Source of the DNA: Paenibacillus sp. JNUCC-31
GTDB taxonomy: Bacteria; Bacillota; Bacilli; Paenibacillales; Paenibacillaceae
Assembly: GCF_014844075.1 (NCBI RefSeq)
Contig: NZ_CP062165.1
Coordinates: 5,146,001 to 5,210,000 of the forward strand
Direction: 5' to 3'
Length of the DNA stretch: 64,000 nt
Both the position numbers and the translations under genes were made by a program. Under the pieces are notes generated by a model, which was given only the letters and a program-made list of their open reading frames with translations, had not been told where the DNA came from and did no database searches. Every line of letters begins with the position of its first letter. Position 1 is the stretch's first letter. Shown here in pieces: positions 17,448 to 26,394 of the stretch.

Positions 17448-17475
17448 GTGCATTTTTGCAGGGAGGGAAGAAAAA

Positions 17476-18699
17476 TTGATTGTTCTAAAGGCAGTGCTGG
17501 CTTCCAAAGACAAAGAATATATTAGTGCCTGGCTTGATTTTGTACAAGGGAGCCAGCCTGGCTCCGGTATACGCTTTACTGCTTTTTCACAATGGGAAGC
17601 GTTCAGGGATCACATGAATGAACAGGAAGGCAGGGAGCTGCCGGATCTTGTGGTTGCGGAACCGGAGTTTCTGAACAACTGGCTGAGTAATGGTGGCGAA
17701 ACTTCGGGTATTCCTTGGTTGACGCTCAGTGAAGGACTGGATGAAGTGGATGAGGACAAACGGCTGATGAAATATCAACCTTTGCCTGCACTGTTAGATG
17801 CTGTTCTTAACGCTTGCCGACAGCCCCGTCGGAGAAAGGTCCATCGCCCAGGACAGGGGACGCTATCCATTGCAGTTATATCTGCTTCCGGAGGATGTGG
17901 CAAGACAGCGGTGGCAATGCATATGGCGAAGCAGCTGGGGATTGCAGGATATGCCGTTCTGTATCTCAATTTGGAGACGCTGGATAGTTCGATGCCGTTT
18001 CTGGAAAAGGGGTTGTCTAGAAGTGCACAGCGTATAACTGATGCAGAAACGGGACTGTCACGTCTGCTTTACGATTTGAAGGTGGGAAGGAAGGAATCAG
18101 GTAAACAAGGACAAGTGCAATCTATGTCCAAAGGTGTTGACAGCTACGTGCTTCGTCACGAAGCTTTGAAGTCGGATGTATTCTGGCCTCTGTCCAATCG
18201 GAAGGAACTGCTGCAAATGTCCCGTGAGGATACGAATATCCTGATCCAGTATCTGGCGGACTGCGGACAGTATGATGTGCTCATTCTGGATGGGGATTCA
18301 GGCTGGGATGGTCGCAGTGAAGGGATTCTGGATCGTGCAGATGCATTCGTGTGGCTGATTGAGGATGACATCTCTTCTATGCACCGCTGGGGTCAATGGA
18401 TGCAGCATATGGAGCGCACAAGGCCGGAACTCCTTGATAGTGTACTGGATCGTGCCCGCTTCGTTGTTAACAAGTACCGGGACAGTGTCATCAACGTCCT
18501 GCCAAGACCCGATCTGCATCTGGACGTAGTGCTGCCCTATATCCCTTCATGGAAGCAGCTGAGTAAGGAGGAAGTGATGCTTAGCTCACCGATCTTTCAA
18601 CGCGAAGTAAAGAGACTCTGCGCCATGATCGTACAGGACGGGGAAGAAGAACTGAAGCAGGCGGGACGAATGCAGAAGGGTGATGGGTGGTCGTTATGA
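17476..18699 (+). CDS. tadZ: TadZ/CpaE-like MinD-family ATPase
   Basis: 407-residue protein that in Tad systems localises the pilus assembly machine. The N-terminal 120 residues resemble a degenerate receiver-like domain (LASKDKEYISAWLDFVQGSQ ... LPDLVVAEPEFL). The ParA/MinD domain starts with a Walker A ISASGGCGKTAVAMHMAKQLG near residues 132-152; VLILDGDSGWDGRSEGILDRADAFVWLIEDD is the Walker B region. The start is TTG at 17476 with GGGAGGGAAG upstream; the frame open from 17317 is rejected because it runs through the leader terminator. It overlaps tadA as ATGA. Confidence 0.82.
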   Translation: MIVLKAVLASKDKEYISAWLDFVQGSQPGSGIRFTAFSQWEAFRDHMNEQEGRELPDLVVAEPEFLNNWLSNGGETSGIPWLTLSEGLDEVDEDKRLMKYQPLPALLDAVLNACRQPRRRKVHRPGQGTLSIAVISASGGCGKTAVAMHMAKQLGIAGYAVLYLNLETLDSSMPFLEKGLSRSAQRITDAETGLSRLLYDLKVGRKESGKQGQVQSMSKGVDSYVLRHEALKSDVFWPLSNRKELLQMSREDTNILIQYLADCGQYDVLILDGDSGWDGRSEGILDRADAFVWLIEDDISSMHRWGQWMQHMERTRPELLDSVLDRARFVVNKYRDSVINVLPRPDLHLDVVLPYIPSWKQLSKEEVMLSSPIFQREVKRLCAMIVQDGEEELKQAGRMQKGDGWSL

Positions 18700-20000
18700 C
18701 GGATGCATCCAAGGTGATACTGGACCGTGAAGAACAGTTTCAAATCATGCGTCGGGAGGTCAGGGCTGGCCTGGATCTAACGTCCTCTGCGGGGGACGAA
18801 GAACTGTGGCAGGGAATTGAGCGTAAAGTACTTTCTGATCCGAAGCTGGATGATCTGACCTCCGGGGAGCGACATACGCTGGTGCAGCGGTTATTTGACT
18901 CCTTTCGAGGATTGGATATCCTGCAACCATTGGTGGATCATCCCGAGATCACGGAGATAATGATCAACAGCCACCGGGAGATCTTCGTTGAGCAGGAAGG
19001 TGAAGTCAGACAGATCACACTGGAATTCGAGTCCAGTGAACGATTGGAAGACATTATCCAGATGATTGTATCCGGGGTGAACCGGATTGTGAATGAGTCT
19101 TCTCCAATTGTAGATGCGCGGTTAAAAGACGGCTCGCGTGTCAATATCGTGCTGCCTCCGATTGCGTTGAAAGGTCCGACCATGACGATTCGTAAATTCC
19201 CGAGTGAACCGATGAAAATGTCCGATCTGATTGATAAAGGTGCCCTGCATGAAGCAGCGGCAGAATTGCTGCAGCAGTTGGTGCGCAGCAAATACAATAT
19301 TTTTATCGGCGGTGGAACTGGATCGGGTAAAACAACTTTTCTCAACGCATTATCCCAGTTTATCCCGGCGGATGAACGGATTATTACGATTGAGGACTCT
19401 GCTGAATTACAGATTGTCACGGTACCGAATCTGGTATCGCTGGAAACACGGAATGCCAATACCGAGGGCAAGGGCCAAATATCCATCCGGGACCTGATCA
19501 AATCATCCTTGCGGATGCGTCCGAATCGAATTGTCATTGGTGAGGTACGGGGGGCGGAAGCGCTGGATATGTTGCAGGCCATGAACACTGGACACGATGG
19601 AAGCTTGTCCACAGGACATGCAAATACGATCTCCGATATGATCAGCAGATTGGAGACCATGGTACTCAGCGGAGCAGATCTTCCCATTGCAGTTGTTCGG
19701 CAGCAGATTAGCTCGGCAATTGATATTTTTGTGCATTTATCCCGACTGCGAGACCGTTCACGTCGAGTGACCGAGATTAGCGAAGTGATCGGCATGCAGG
19801 AGGGAGAAGTGCTGCTGAATCCACTGTTTCGTTTCCAAGAGATTGAAGAAAAAGAAGGCAAAATTATTGGCGGACTCGTGCAGGTAGGGAAGCTAAGACA
19901 AGTGGAAAAAATTCAGATGGCGGGACTTGGAGAATGGCTGAACGAGTACATAGAACGTTTAAGTGATGGGTTCATTGAATCGGATAACAACGTAGATTAG
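18696..20000 (+). CDS. tadA: Type II/IV secretion ATPase TadA/CpaF
   Basis: 434-residue hexameric ATPase that drives Flp pilus assembly. N-terminal domain includes LVDHPEITEIMINSHREIFVEQEG; then the Walker A GGGTGSGKTTFLNAL near residue 207, the Asp box ERIITIEDSAEL, the Walker B region RPNRIVIGEVRGAEALDMLQAMNTGHDGSLSTGHAN with the catalytic Glu and the His box. All are intact. The ATG at 18696 overlaps the tadZ stop. Confidence 0.94.
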   Translation: MTDASKVILDREEQFQIMRREVRAGLDLTSSAGDEELWQGIERKVLSDPKLDDLTSGERHTLVQRLFDSFRGLDILQPLVDHPEITEIMINSHREIFVEQEGEVRQITLEFESSERLEDIIQMIVSGVNRIVNESSPIVDARLKDGSRVNIVLPPIALKGPTMTIRKFPSEPMKMSDLIDKGALHEAAAELLQQLVRSKYNIFIGGGTGSGKTTFLNALSQFIPADERIITIEDSAELQIVTVPNLVSLETRNANTEGKGQISIRDLIKSSLRMRPNRIVIGEVRGAEALDMLQAMNTGHDGSLSTGHANTISDMISRLETMVLSGADLPIAVVRQQISSAIDIFVHLSRLRDRSRRVTEISEVIGMQEGEVLLNPLFRFQEIEEKEGKIIGGLVQVGKLRQVEKIQMAGLGEWLNEYIERLSDGFIESDNNVD

Positions 20001-20025
20001 TTGATTTTATTGGAAGGTGATGAAG

Positions 20026-20787
20026 TTGGGCGAGGCCAGACAGGCGTTAATGGACTACACCGTATATACGCTATCCCGGAGACAGCGGATGGTCTGCATG
20101 CTGATTAGTGGTTTGTTATTCTTCGGTATCGGTATTCTGTTCTATCACCACTGGTTGGCCGGACTGATATTGGCGACGGGATGTATATGGGTACCGAAAC
20201 ATTGGACCAAAGTGCTGCTGGAGCGAAGAAGAATGACTCTCAGTTTACATTTTAAACAGGCATTATATGCGTTGTCCTCCGCGCTGGCTGCGGGTAAATC
20301 GGTAGAGAACGGATTTAAGGAATCCGTGGAGGATCTGCGCATGCTGAATCCTGAGGCAGATACAGATCTCATTCGTGAATTCACTATTCTGAGGACGCGG
20401 ATGGAGTATGGACAGCCCATTGAAGAGGCGCTGCAAGACTTCTCGGATCGGGCCAAGATTGAGGATATCACTAATTTTGCGGATGTATTCATCACATGTA
20501 AGCGAACTGGTGGAGATCTGGTCGAAGTTGTGCGGCGAACTTCGGCGGTCATTGGTGAGAAGTTGGATATTCAGCAGGACATCATGGTGGCAGTGGCACA
20601 GAAGAAGTTTGAATCCAAAGTGATGTTTGCTGCTCCGTTTATTTTTCTGATTTTTCTCAACTTTACGGCCAAGGATTTTATGGAGCCCCTATATAGCGGG
20701 ATGGGTTATCTGATCTCCAGTGGTGCATTGGTGTTACTTGCCTGCTGTTATCTGTGGATTACACGCATTATGGATATCAAAGTATAA
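20026..20787 (+). CDS. tadB: Tad pilus platform protein TadB
   Basis: 253-residue inner-membrane platform protein of the T2SF (GspF) family. Two N-terminal hydrophobic helices (MVCMLISGLLFFGIGILFYHH and WLAGLILATGCIWV), then the cytoplasmic helical domain SLHFKQALYALSSALAAGKSVENGFKESVEDL with FADVFITCKRTGGDLVEVVRRT, and two C-terminal helices. TTG at 20026 is preferred since GGAAGG sits 8 bases before it; ATG at 20020 is too close. Acts with TadC. Confidence 0.88.
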   Translation: MGEARQALMDYTVYTLSRRQRMVCMLISGLLFFGIGILFYHHWLAGLILATGCIWVPKHWTKVLLERRRMTLSLHFKQALYALSSALAAGKSVENGFKESVEDLRMLNPEADTDLIREFTILRTRMEYGQPIEEALQDFSDRAKIEDITNFADVFITCKRTGGDLVEVVRRTSAVIGEKLDIQQDIMVAVAQKKFESKVMFAAPFIFLIFLNFTAKDFMEPLYSGMGYLISSGALVLLACCYLWITRIMDIKV

Positions 20788-20799
20788 GGAGGTGACACG

Positions 20800-21669
20800 A
20801 TGCTGCTTCCCGTTATTTTCGGAGGGGTGCTCGCGGCGGGATGGCTGGTGCTGGATCGAACACGAGGGCAGACCTATCGGCATTTGCGCGAACTGGATAT
20901 GGAAGGATTACGTCTGAAGAAACTGCATGGTCCCTTTTTGTTTTTGTTGGAGAAGTTCGAGGTGGGCCGCAGATTGCCTGTACTTATGTTCCGCATGCAG
21001 CATGCTATTCAGAAAATGTATGGCATACAGCATAGTGGCGAGAAAACGATGCTCTACTGTGCTGAAATGCTGACGTATTCGTGGCTGATGTTAATCGTAG
21101 GCTGCCTTTTGTCACTCGTTGGAGATATGGGGCTGGGGGGGATGGTGGGTGGACTGGCGTTGGGTGTTGCACTGCCCTTAGCGCTCTACAAAGATCTGAA
21201 CACTAAGATGCAGCGAAGAGATCAGGACATACTCATGGAATTACCGGAGTTGTTGAACCGAATTGTTTTGCTGGTTGGTGCAGGGGAAACGGTGCAACGC
21301 GCCATTGTTCATTGTGTAGCCAGTCAGGAAGAACGGGATCATCCACTATACAACGAGCTACGCAAGACGGTTGGAGATTGGAACAACGGTTATTCGTTTC
21401 AGCAATCTTTTGAACAGTTTAGCCGCAGCTGTGGTGTACAGGAAGTGACGATATTTACAACAACTGTACTGTTGAATTTCCGGCGAGGGGGAGGTGACTT
21501 TGTATTGGCGCTGCGGGATCTGTCACATGTGTTGTGGGAGAAACGCAAGGCCGTTAGTCGGGCAAAGGGAGAACAGGCTTCTTCCAAACTGGTGTTTCCG
21601 ATGGTACTGATCTTTTTTTCGATCGTGGTAATGATCGGAGCGCCAGCTTTTATGATGATGAATATGTAG
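20800..21669 (+). CDS. tadC: Tad pilus platform protein TadC
   Basis: 289-residue second T2SF platform protein, expected partner of TadB. Hydrophobic N-terminus LLPVIFGGVLAAGWLVL, central helices LTYSWLMLIVGCLLSLVGDMGLGGMVGGLALGVALPLAL, then the T2SF domain DQDILMELPELLNRIVLLVGAGETVQRAI...FRRGGGDFVLALRDL and a C-terminal helix. AAGGAGGTGACACG precedes the ATG at 20800; 12 bp after tadB. Confidence 0.88.
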   Translation: MLLPVIFGGVLAAGWLVLDRTRGQTYRHLRELDMEGLRLKKLHGPFLFLLEKFEVGRRLPVLMFRMQHAIQKMYGIQHSGEKTMLYCAEMLTYSWLMLIVGCLLSLVGDMGLGGMVGGLALGVALPLALYKDLNTKMQRRDQDILMELPELLNRIVLLVGAGETVQRAIVHCVASQEERDHPLYNELRKTVGDWNNGYSFQQSFEQFSRSCGVQEVTIFTTTVLLNFRRGGGDFVLALRDLSHVLWEKRKAVSRAKGEQASSKLVFPMVLIFFSIVVMIGAPAFMMMNM

Positions 21670-21680
21670 GAGGAATTGGG

Positions 21681-21869
21681 ATGCTGGAATTGGTGAAAAG
21701 CAAGGCAACTGCATTTTGGAACGAAGAAGACGGGCTCGGTACACTGGAATTGATTCTGATTATTGGTGTAATTATCATTATTGCATTGATTTTTAAAGAT
21801 CAAATTAAGGCGCTGGTAGAAAGACTGTTGAAAAATGTTAGCAATAAAAGTAATGAGTTTTTTGAATAA
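21681..21869 (+). CDS. flp: Flp-type IVb pilin
   Basis: 62-residue major pilin subunit precursor. The short leader ends NEEDG and cleavage after that Gly would leave LGTLE, with the type IV pilin Glu at position +5, followed by the hydrophobic stretch LILIIGVIIIIALIF and a charged tail. AGGAGG lies 10 bases before the ATG. Substrate for the prepilin peptidase at 25829. Its small size is normal for Flp pilins. Confidence 0.88.
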   Translation: MLELVKSKATAFWNEEDGLGTLELILIIGVIIIIALIFKDQIKALVERLLKNVSNKSNEFFE

Positions 21870-22527
21870 AAATTTTAAAAAGGAAGAAGGGAGCTTCACC
21901 ATTGAAGCCTCCCTGGTCTTCCCTATTGTGTTGTTTATTCTCGTGTTACTGTTATTTTTCTCCATGTACATGTATCAAAAGACATTTCTGAACCAACATG
22001 CGTACGCAGCTTCTGAACGTGCTGCCTACAGTTGGGATAACAGCCACAAGCAGGCGATGACAGGTGAAGTTGTGGCTGGGGAACATGACAACTTGTACTG
22101 GAGATTGACCGATGATCGATTGCTCGGAGCGCTATTTGGATGGGCGGGAACGGACAATGAGGTTATTGTCTCTTTACCCGCGGGAGATGGCGGAAGTCTA
22201 TCGGAAAAGAAACTGTCCCAAGCGGGACAAGGCATGCCTTCTGGCATGAATGGAACGATTGAATATCAGAACTCGCTGATCCAGCGAAAAGTAACGACCA
22301 AGCTGGAGCAGGTGATTTCTTTACCTCTGCCTTCTTTTTTATTTGATTCAGGTAACAATGTGCTAACGCAAGGATCATCTACAGTTGTAGAACCGACGGA
22401 ATTTATTCGAACGGTGGATCTGGTCCGTTATTATGCAGCCAAGTTTAAAGGCAAGGGCGGAGCCACAGCCAGTACTGCCGCAGAAGCAGGACAGGTTGTA
22501 CAACATTTTGGCAAAACCAAAAAATGA
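21835..22527 (+). CDS. tadE: TadE-like pseudopilin
   Basis: 230-residue minor pilin-like protein. A positively charged leader is followed by EEG-SFTIEASLVFPIVLFILVLLLFF: cleavage after Gly gives Glu at +5 and a long transmembrane helix; EAS-VFP is the TadE signature. The remaining 180 residues are polar and extracellular. The start is uncertain (ATG 21835 or 21853; both have weak ribosome binding sites); the gene overlaps flp by up to 35 bp, so translational coupling is likely. Confidence 0.82.
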   Translation: MLAIKVMSFLNKNFKKEEGSFTIEASLVFPIVLFILVLLLFFSMYMYQKTFLNQHAYAASERAAYSWDNSHKQAMTGEVVAGEHDNLYWRLTDDRLLGALFGWAGTDNEVIVSLPAGDGGSLSEKKLSQAGQGMPSGMNGTIEYQNSLIQRKVTTKLEQVISLPLPSFLFDSGNNVLTQGSSTVVEPTEFIRTVDLVRYYAAKFKGKGGATASTAAEAGQVVQHFGKTKK

Positions 22528-22545
22528 GGAGAGGAGGAGGGAACG

Positions 22546-24735
22546 CTGTTCAGAAAAAAAGACGGTGAATCGGGAGCCGTAACCGTGTTCTTGATCTTGA
22601 TTTTGGCTGGAATCTTTATGTTTGTTTCCATTTTCATTGATTATGCACGTATTGCTGCTTTCAAAGTACAGGCAGAGCGAATGACGCATGCAGCGATAAG
22701 ATCTGTGATGTCAGCCTATGATCCTTCTCTGCGGGAGTATGGTCTATTTGGATACGGTGACAGCAGTGGTGAGGCCATCATGGCCAAGGTACTGAATGAT
22801 AGTGTGAAGCTTTCGGCTGTGAAAGATGGATTTCCAATCCTGGATATCCAATGGGATACCACTTCATTGAGCATGGAGCGTGAACTGGGCAGATATGATA
22901 TTTTTAATCGCCAGATTCAGGAGGATATGAAATATCGAGCGCCGGTTGATTTTACCCTAGAAGTGGTAAACCGTTTCAAGCCGATGTCGGAAGAGATGAA
23001 AGAAGCCGCGCATACTGTGGATCTGCTCAAAAAATTGCAGAAACTGTATGACAAACGAGAGGAATTGCTGGACGAAGCAATAGTCAATCAGACGGTATCA
23101 GCCGAAAAGCTGAAGGGTCTGCCAACACTGATCATGAATCCGCCTTCCTCTGCCATTTACGATGAAATGCTTAGAGACACACCAGAAACAGCCGCTGAGG
23201 TAGCAGCCCGTTATGCGGATTATCTGAACAAAAAACAAATGGATGAAGGACTGCCCTTCAACCAGCAATCGTACATGCTGGAGCTGGCTCGTTATCGGAC
23301 AGGCGTAGGTAATGTGGTGACAGGCATAAGCATGATCATACAGCCAGCATTGCAGGCTCATCAGACAAAATTGGAGGAAGCACAAGCCAAGATTGAAGAA
23401 GCTCGAAAGATCAACGAGGAAATGAAGCGGGTAATCGCTGAAGGGGAGAACCGTTCACAGAATGCCAGCTACGAAAATGTAGGGAACTCAACGCTGCCTG
23501 GAACGAGCCCTCCATCTACCGGTTCGGGAAATGAAGCTAAAAGTACACGCTCCCTGGCTTCGGAACTTGTAAGAGACAACATACTGTTTGATCAGTTGAA
23601 TGCACATGTTCGTTCACAGAATTCGGATTTTGCCAATGTCAGAAACGACAGTATGGAACTTAATACGCAGCTTCGCACCGTTACGGTGATGAGTGGTGTT
23701 TCTATTAAACCAGCGGTTAGACAGGCTAGCCAGGTCACGGAACGATACATGGACACTTACGTGCGAAGTGGACCGTCCAATGTCATTCTTCAAAGCAAAC
23801 AGCAGTTGGAGAACGGTCGCGGATCTGATGTCCAACGCAAAGCGAATGACAAGGAATCCAAAGGCAAGTTGAAGGAAGTTAAACGTATGTTGTCACAGAT
23901 TGAAAACGGCAGCTCTGGATCAATGGAAGCCTTCAAACAGCTGGAAGAGTACTACAATGCCAACATAGCTTTTAACGAAGCAAGCCGTGAAGAAGCCAAA
24001 AAGGCAGAGATTGCCGGTGACCCGTACGACTCAGGTGGAGACGCCATGAACGGAATGGACAGTTTATTCGGTGGGATGTCCAGTCTGCTGGATAGCCTTG
24101 GCGATGAATTGTTCCAGAATGAGTACGCACTGGCGTATTTCAATTCGATGGATTTTGGACAGTTGTTTAACTGGACTGAAGGTAGTGGGAATGCTGGTGA
24201 AGTCTTCAAACTGGAGAATCAGGAATTGGAATATATCGTCTATGGTTTTCATAATCCTTCGGGCAACATTGCCGCTGCGTATGCAGAGATCTTTGGCATG
24301 CGTCTGGCGATTCGAACTGCAGAAGGATTAATGGAGAATAGCAAGCTTGGTAATCCACTACTTGTATTATCTGCTGCGATTTTATACGGAATTACAAACG
24401 CTATAGCTGATATGGTGAAATTGGCCAAAGAAGGAAGCGTGGAACTCTCCAAGTATATCAAAGTCAAGCTTACCTACAGAGACCATCTCAGACTGTTTCT
24501 GTTGATGCATAGCAACAATGAACGCAAAATGTCCAGAATGTTGGCTTTGATTCGAATGAATACCGGAGTGAATCCAGATGAGAAACAGACATATGCTTCG
24601 GGCAATATGCGCAGCAGTATCAAGCTGTGGTTTCTGCCAGGGGTCACCAAAAGCATAGGTGCTGTTATGGGCAGTGCAGATCAGGTAGAGGATGGGCGAT
24701 TTTTCATTGATCGGAAGACCGATTACTCCTACTGA
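22546..24735 (+). CDS. Large TadG-like pilus-associated membrane protein
   Basis: About 729 residues. The N-terminus RKKDGESGAVTVFLILILAGIFMFVSIFIDYARIAAFKVQAE has the TadG/TadE-like pattern: a G-SGAVTVF start of a membrane helix and then an extracellular domain. A coiled coil spans roughly residues 255-295 (KLEEAQAKIEEARKINEEM). The C-terminal third has hydrophobic LLVLSAAILYGITNAIADMV. No ATG or GTG gives this N-terminus: the best start is CTG at 22546, 5 bases after GGAGGAGGG; otherwise GTG at 22585 would cut into the helix. An ATG at 22524 is out of frame. Confidence 0.7.
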   Translation: MFRKKDGESGAVTVFLILILAGIFMFVSIFIDYARIAAFKVQAERMTHAAIRSVMSAYDPSLREYGLFGYGDSSGEAIMAKVLNDSVKLSAVKDGFPILDIQWDTTSLSMERELGRYDIFNRQIQEDMKYRAPVDFTLEVVNRFKPMSEEMKEAAHTVDLLKKLQKLYDKREELLDEAIVNQTVSAEKLKGLPTLIMNPPSSAIYDEMLRDTPETAAEVAARYADYLNKKQMDEGLPFNQQSYMLELARYRTGVGNVVTGISMIIQPALQAHQTKLEEAQAKIEEARKINEEMKRVIAEGENRSQNASYENVGNSTLPGTSPPSTGSGNEAKSTRSLASELVRDNILFDQLNAHVRSQNSDFANVRNDSMELNTQLRTVTVMSGVSIKPAVRQASQVTERYMDTYVRSGPSNVILQSKQQLENGRGSDVQRKANDKESKGKLKEVKRMLSQIENGSSGSMEAFKQLEEYYNANIAFNEASREEAKKAEIAGDPYDSGGDAMNGMDSLFGGMSSLLDSLGDELFQNEYALAYFNSMDFGQLFNWTEGSGNAGEVFKLENQELEYIVYGFHNPSGNIAAAYAEIFGMRLAIRTAEGLMENSKLGNPLLVLSAAILYGITNAIADMVKLAKEGSVELSKYIKVKLTYRDHLRLFLLMHSNNERKMSRMLALIRMNTGVNPDEKQTYASGNMRSSIKLWFLPGVTKSIGAVMGSADQVEDGRFFIDRKTDYSY

Positions 24736-24764
24736 GTAATTTGGGTTGTTTCGATGGAGGGATT

Positions 24765-25811
24765 ATGGATAAGCAGCATCAGCAGGGAAAAATTTTGGCA
24801 TGTTTACAGAACCGACTAACACAAATTTGCAGACTGGAAAGATTAAAGTCATGGCGTGAACAGAGACGTTCTCCTCAAAAGGTGCGTTCTCCAGAAAGAG
24901 AATATGGAAGCATCGTTTTGGAAGCCTCACTGGTTCTGCCTGTATTTCTGTTCTTTGTCATGTTCTTGATTTACATCGTGCAGATGACTCTGGTATCGAC
25001 AGCGTTGCAGAGCACAGCAGGGGAAGCGGTGAAGCAGTTATCCACCCAAATCTATCCTGTTTCCCTCGTATTCACCCCCTCTGATTCCGCTGGCAATGGA
25101 TCGGAAGGTGGATGGAAAGTTCCGGAATTGTCCTTGACAGAATGGGCTGAAGAGTACGCCTCTTCTCTACCGGATCCGCTAAGCGATTGGGTGCGTGCAG
25201 CCGCTGCACGAGGTGAACAACCGTTACAGGAAATCAAAACATCCATTCTTGAGACCGTTCTTGATCCAACCGTTAAACCGCTGCTCAAGCCTTTTATTAA
25301 TACTTCTGTGTTGGAAGTAGATCGTGTGCATGTTAACGGGATTTCTATACCTGATCTCAAAAATAAAACGAATCCTTACTTCCGGCTTGAACTGAGCTAT
25401 GAATTACCTGTTAAAGTCCCCTTCTTAGGGAAATCTTTACGGATTCAAGCGGCCGCGGCAGAACGGGTATGGATCGGAGATACAGGAGAAGGTTCTGACA
25501 GCAGTGGAGGAGACGCGGATTCTGCAGGAGCAGCAACCGTGATATCCAAACCGGAGCCGGCATACATAGGCAATAATGCGACAATCAAGGTTAAGGTTGA
25601 GCCTGGAGCTACAGCGAATTTAACGATTTTTTACAAGTCCGGTGAAAGTTCAGCCAAGCATATCGGATGGGCTACTGCCGATGAAAATGGTGTGATTGAA
25701 TGGAACTGGTTTGTTGGTACACGTACAACGGAGGGGACATGGACATTTGTTGTGGAGACAGCGGATGGTGCCAAGACGGTGACCGAGTTTAATGTGGCTT
25801 CCAGAAAATAA
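24765..25811 (+). CDS. TadE-like pseudopilin with C-terminal Ig-like domain
   Basis: 348 residues. After a basic leader of about 50 residues, REYGSIVLEASLVLPVFLFFVMFLIYIVQM shows the TadE pattern (Gly, then Glu at +5, then a membrane helix). The middle domain is extracellular. A Gly/Ser/Asp-rich linker (GEGSDSSGGDADSAGAA) leads to an about 80-residue beta-rich C-terminal module, PAYIGNNATIKVKVEPGATANLTIFYKSG...GTWTFVVETADGAKTVTEFNV, resembling bacterial Ig-like folds. Start ATG at 24765 with TGGAGGG upstream. Candidate tip or adhesive minor pilin. Confidence 0.75.
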   Translation: MDKQHQQGKILACLQNRLTQICRLERLKSWREQRRSPQKVRSPEREYGSIVLEASLVLPVFLFFVMFLIYIVQMTLVSTALQSTAGEAVKQLSTQIYPVSLVFTPSDSAGNGSEGGWKVPELSLTEWAEEYASSLPDPLSDWVRAAAARGEQPLQEIKTSILETVLDPTVKPLLKPFINTSVLEVDRVHVNGISIPDLKNKTNPYFRLELSYELPVKVPFLGKSLRIQAAAAERVWIGDTGEGSDSSGGDADSAGAATVISKPEPAYIGNNATIKVKVEPGATANLTIFYKSGESSAKHIGWATADENGVIEWNWFVGTRTTEGTWTFVVETADGAKTVTEFNVASRK

Positions 25812-25828
25812 TAAAGGAGATGTTGGAG

Positions 25829-26335
25829 GTGGAGTGGTTTTACTTAGCCTGTGGTCTATACGTAATTGCAGCTTTTGTTACAGATGTTCGTTCGATGAAA
25901 ATCCCCAATCGTTTAACTATACCAGTGACTGCGGCAGGGTTTCTGGCCCATATTATCTGGGGAGGATGGGAGGGATTCCTGTTCTCAGCAGTTGGATTCT
26001 CGGTTGGGTTCGGTGTGTTGTTGCTGATGTATATGATTGGGGCAGTGGGTGCGGGAGATGTTAAATTGTTTGGAGGAATGGGTGCCTGGACGGGGCTGGT
26101 CTTTGGTATTCATGTGATTATTTATTCCGTTTTGTATGCAGGGGTAATCGGCCTGGTCATTCTATTGTTCCGCAGGGATTCAGCGAAACGAATTCGCGGC
26201 ATGGCGGGAAATCTTGCCGGTTTTTTCATGCTGGGTTCGCTCAAGCTGGTTAACAAGGAAAAGACGTTGAAGTTTCCTTTTATGCTGGCCGTTTTGCCCG
26301 GATTCATCAGTGCCTATATCTACATGACTTCATAA
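25829..26335 (+). CDS. tadV: Prepilin peptidase, A24 family (TadV/CpaA)
   Basis: 168-residue membrane aspartyl protease that cleaves Flp and pseudopilin leaders. Two catalytic Asp contexts are visible: FVTDVRSMKIPNRLT near residue 20 and GAVGAGDVKLFGGMGAW near residue 72; about six hydrophobic helices, and no N-methylating domain, as usual for TadV. The start is placed at GTG 25829, 9 bases after AAGGAG; ATG 25820 touches the ribosome binding site. Confidence 0.87.
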   Translation: MEWFYLACGLYVIAAFVTDVRSMKIPNRLTIPVTAAGFLAHIIWGGWEGFLFSAVGFSVGFGVLLLMYMIGAVGAGDVKLFGGMGAWTGLVFGIHVIIYSVLYAGVIGLVILLFRRDSAKRIRGMAGNLAGFFMLGSLKLVNKEKTLKFPFMLAVLPGFISAYIYMTS

Positions 26336-26394
26336 AGAGTTTATAAAGTTTGTGGAGTTTGGATTATAGCTTATAACGGAAAGAGAGGATTGGC

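Noticed and set aside
17317..17475. N-terminal extension of the TadZ-like protein
   Set aside because: It would translate through an 11-bp terminator hairpin plus T-run; TTG 17476 has a strong ribosome binding site.
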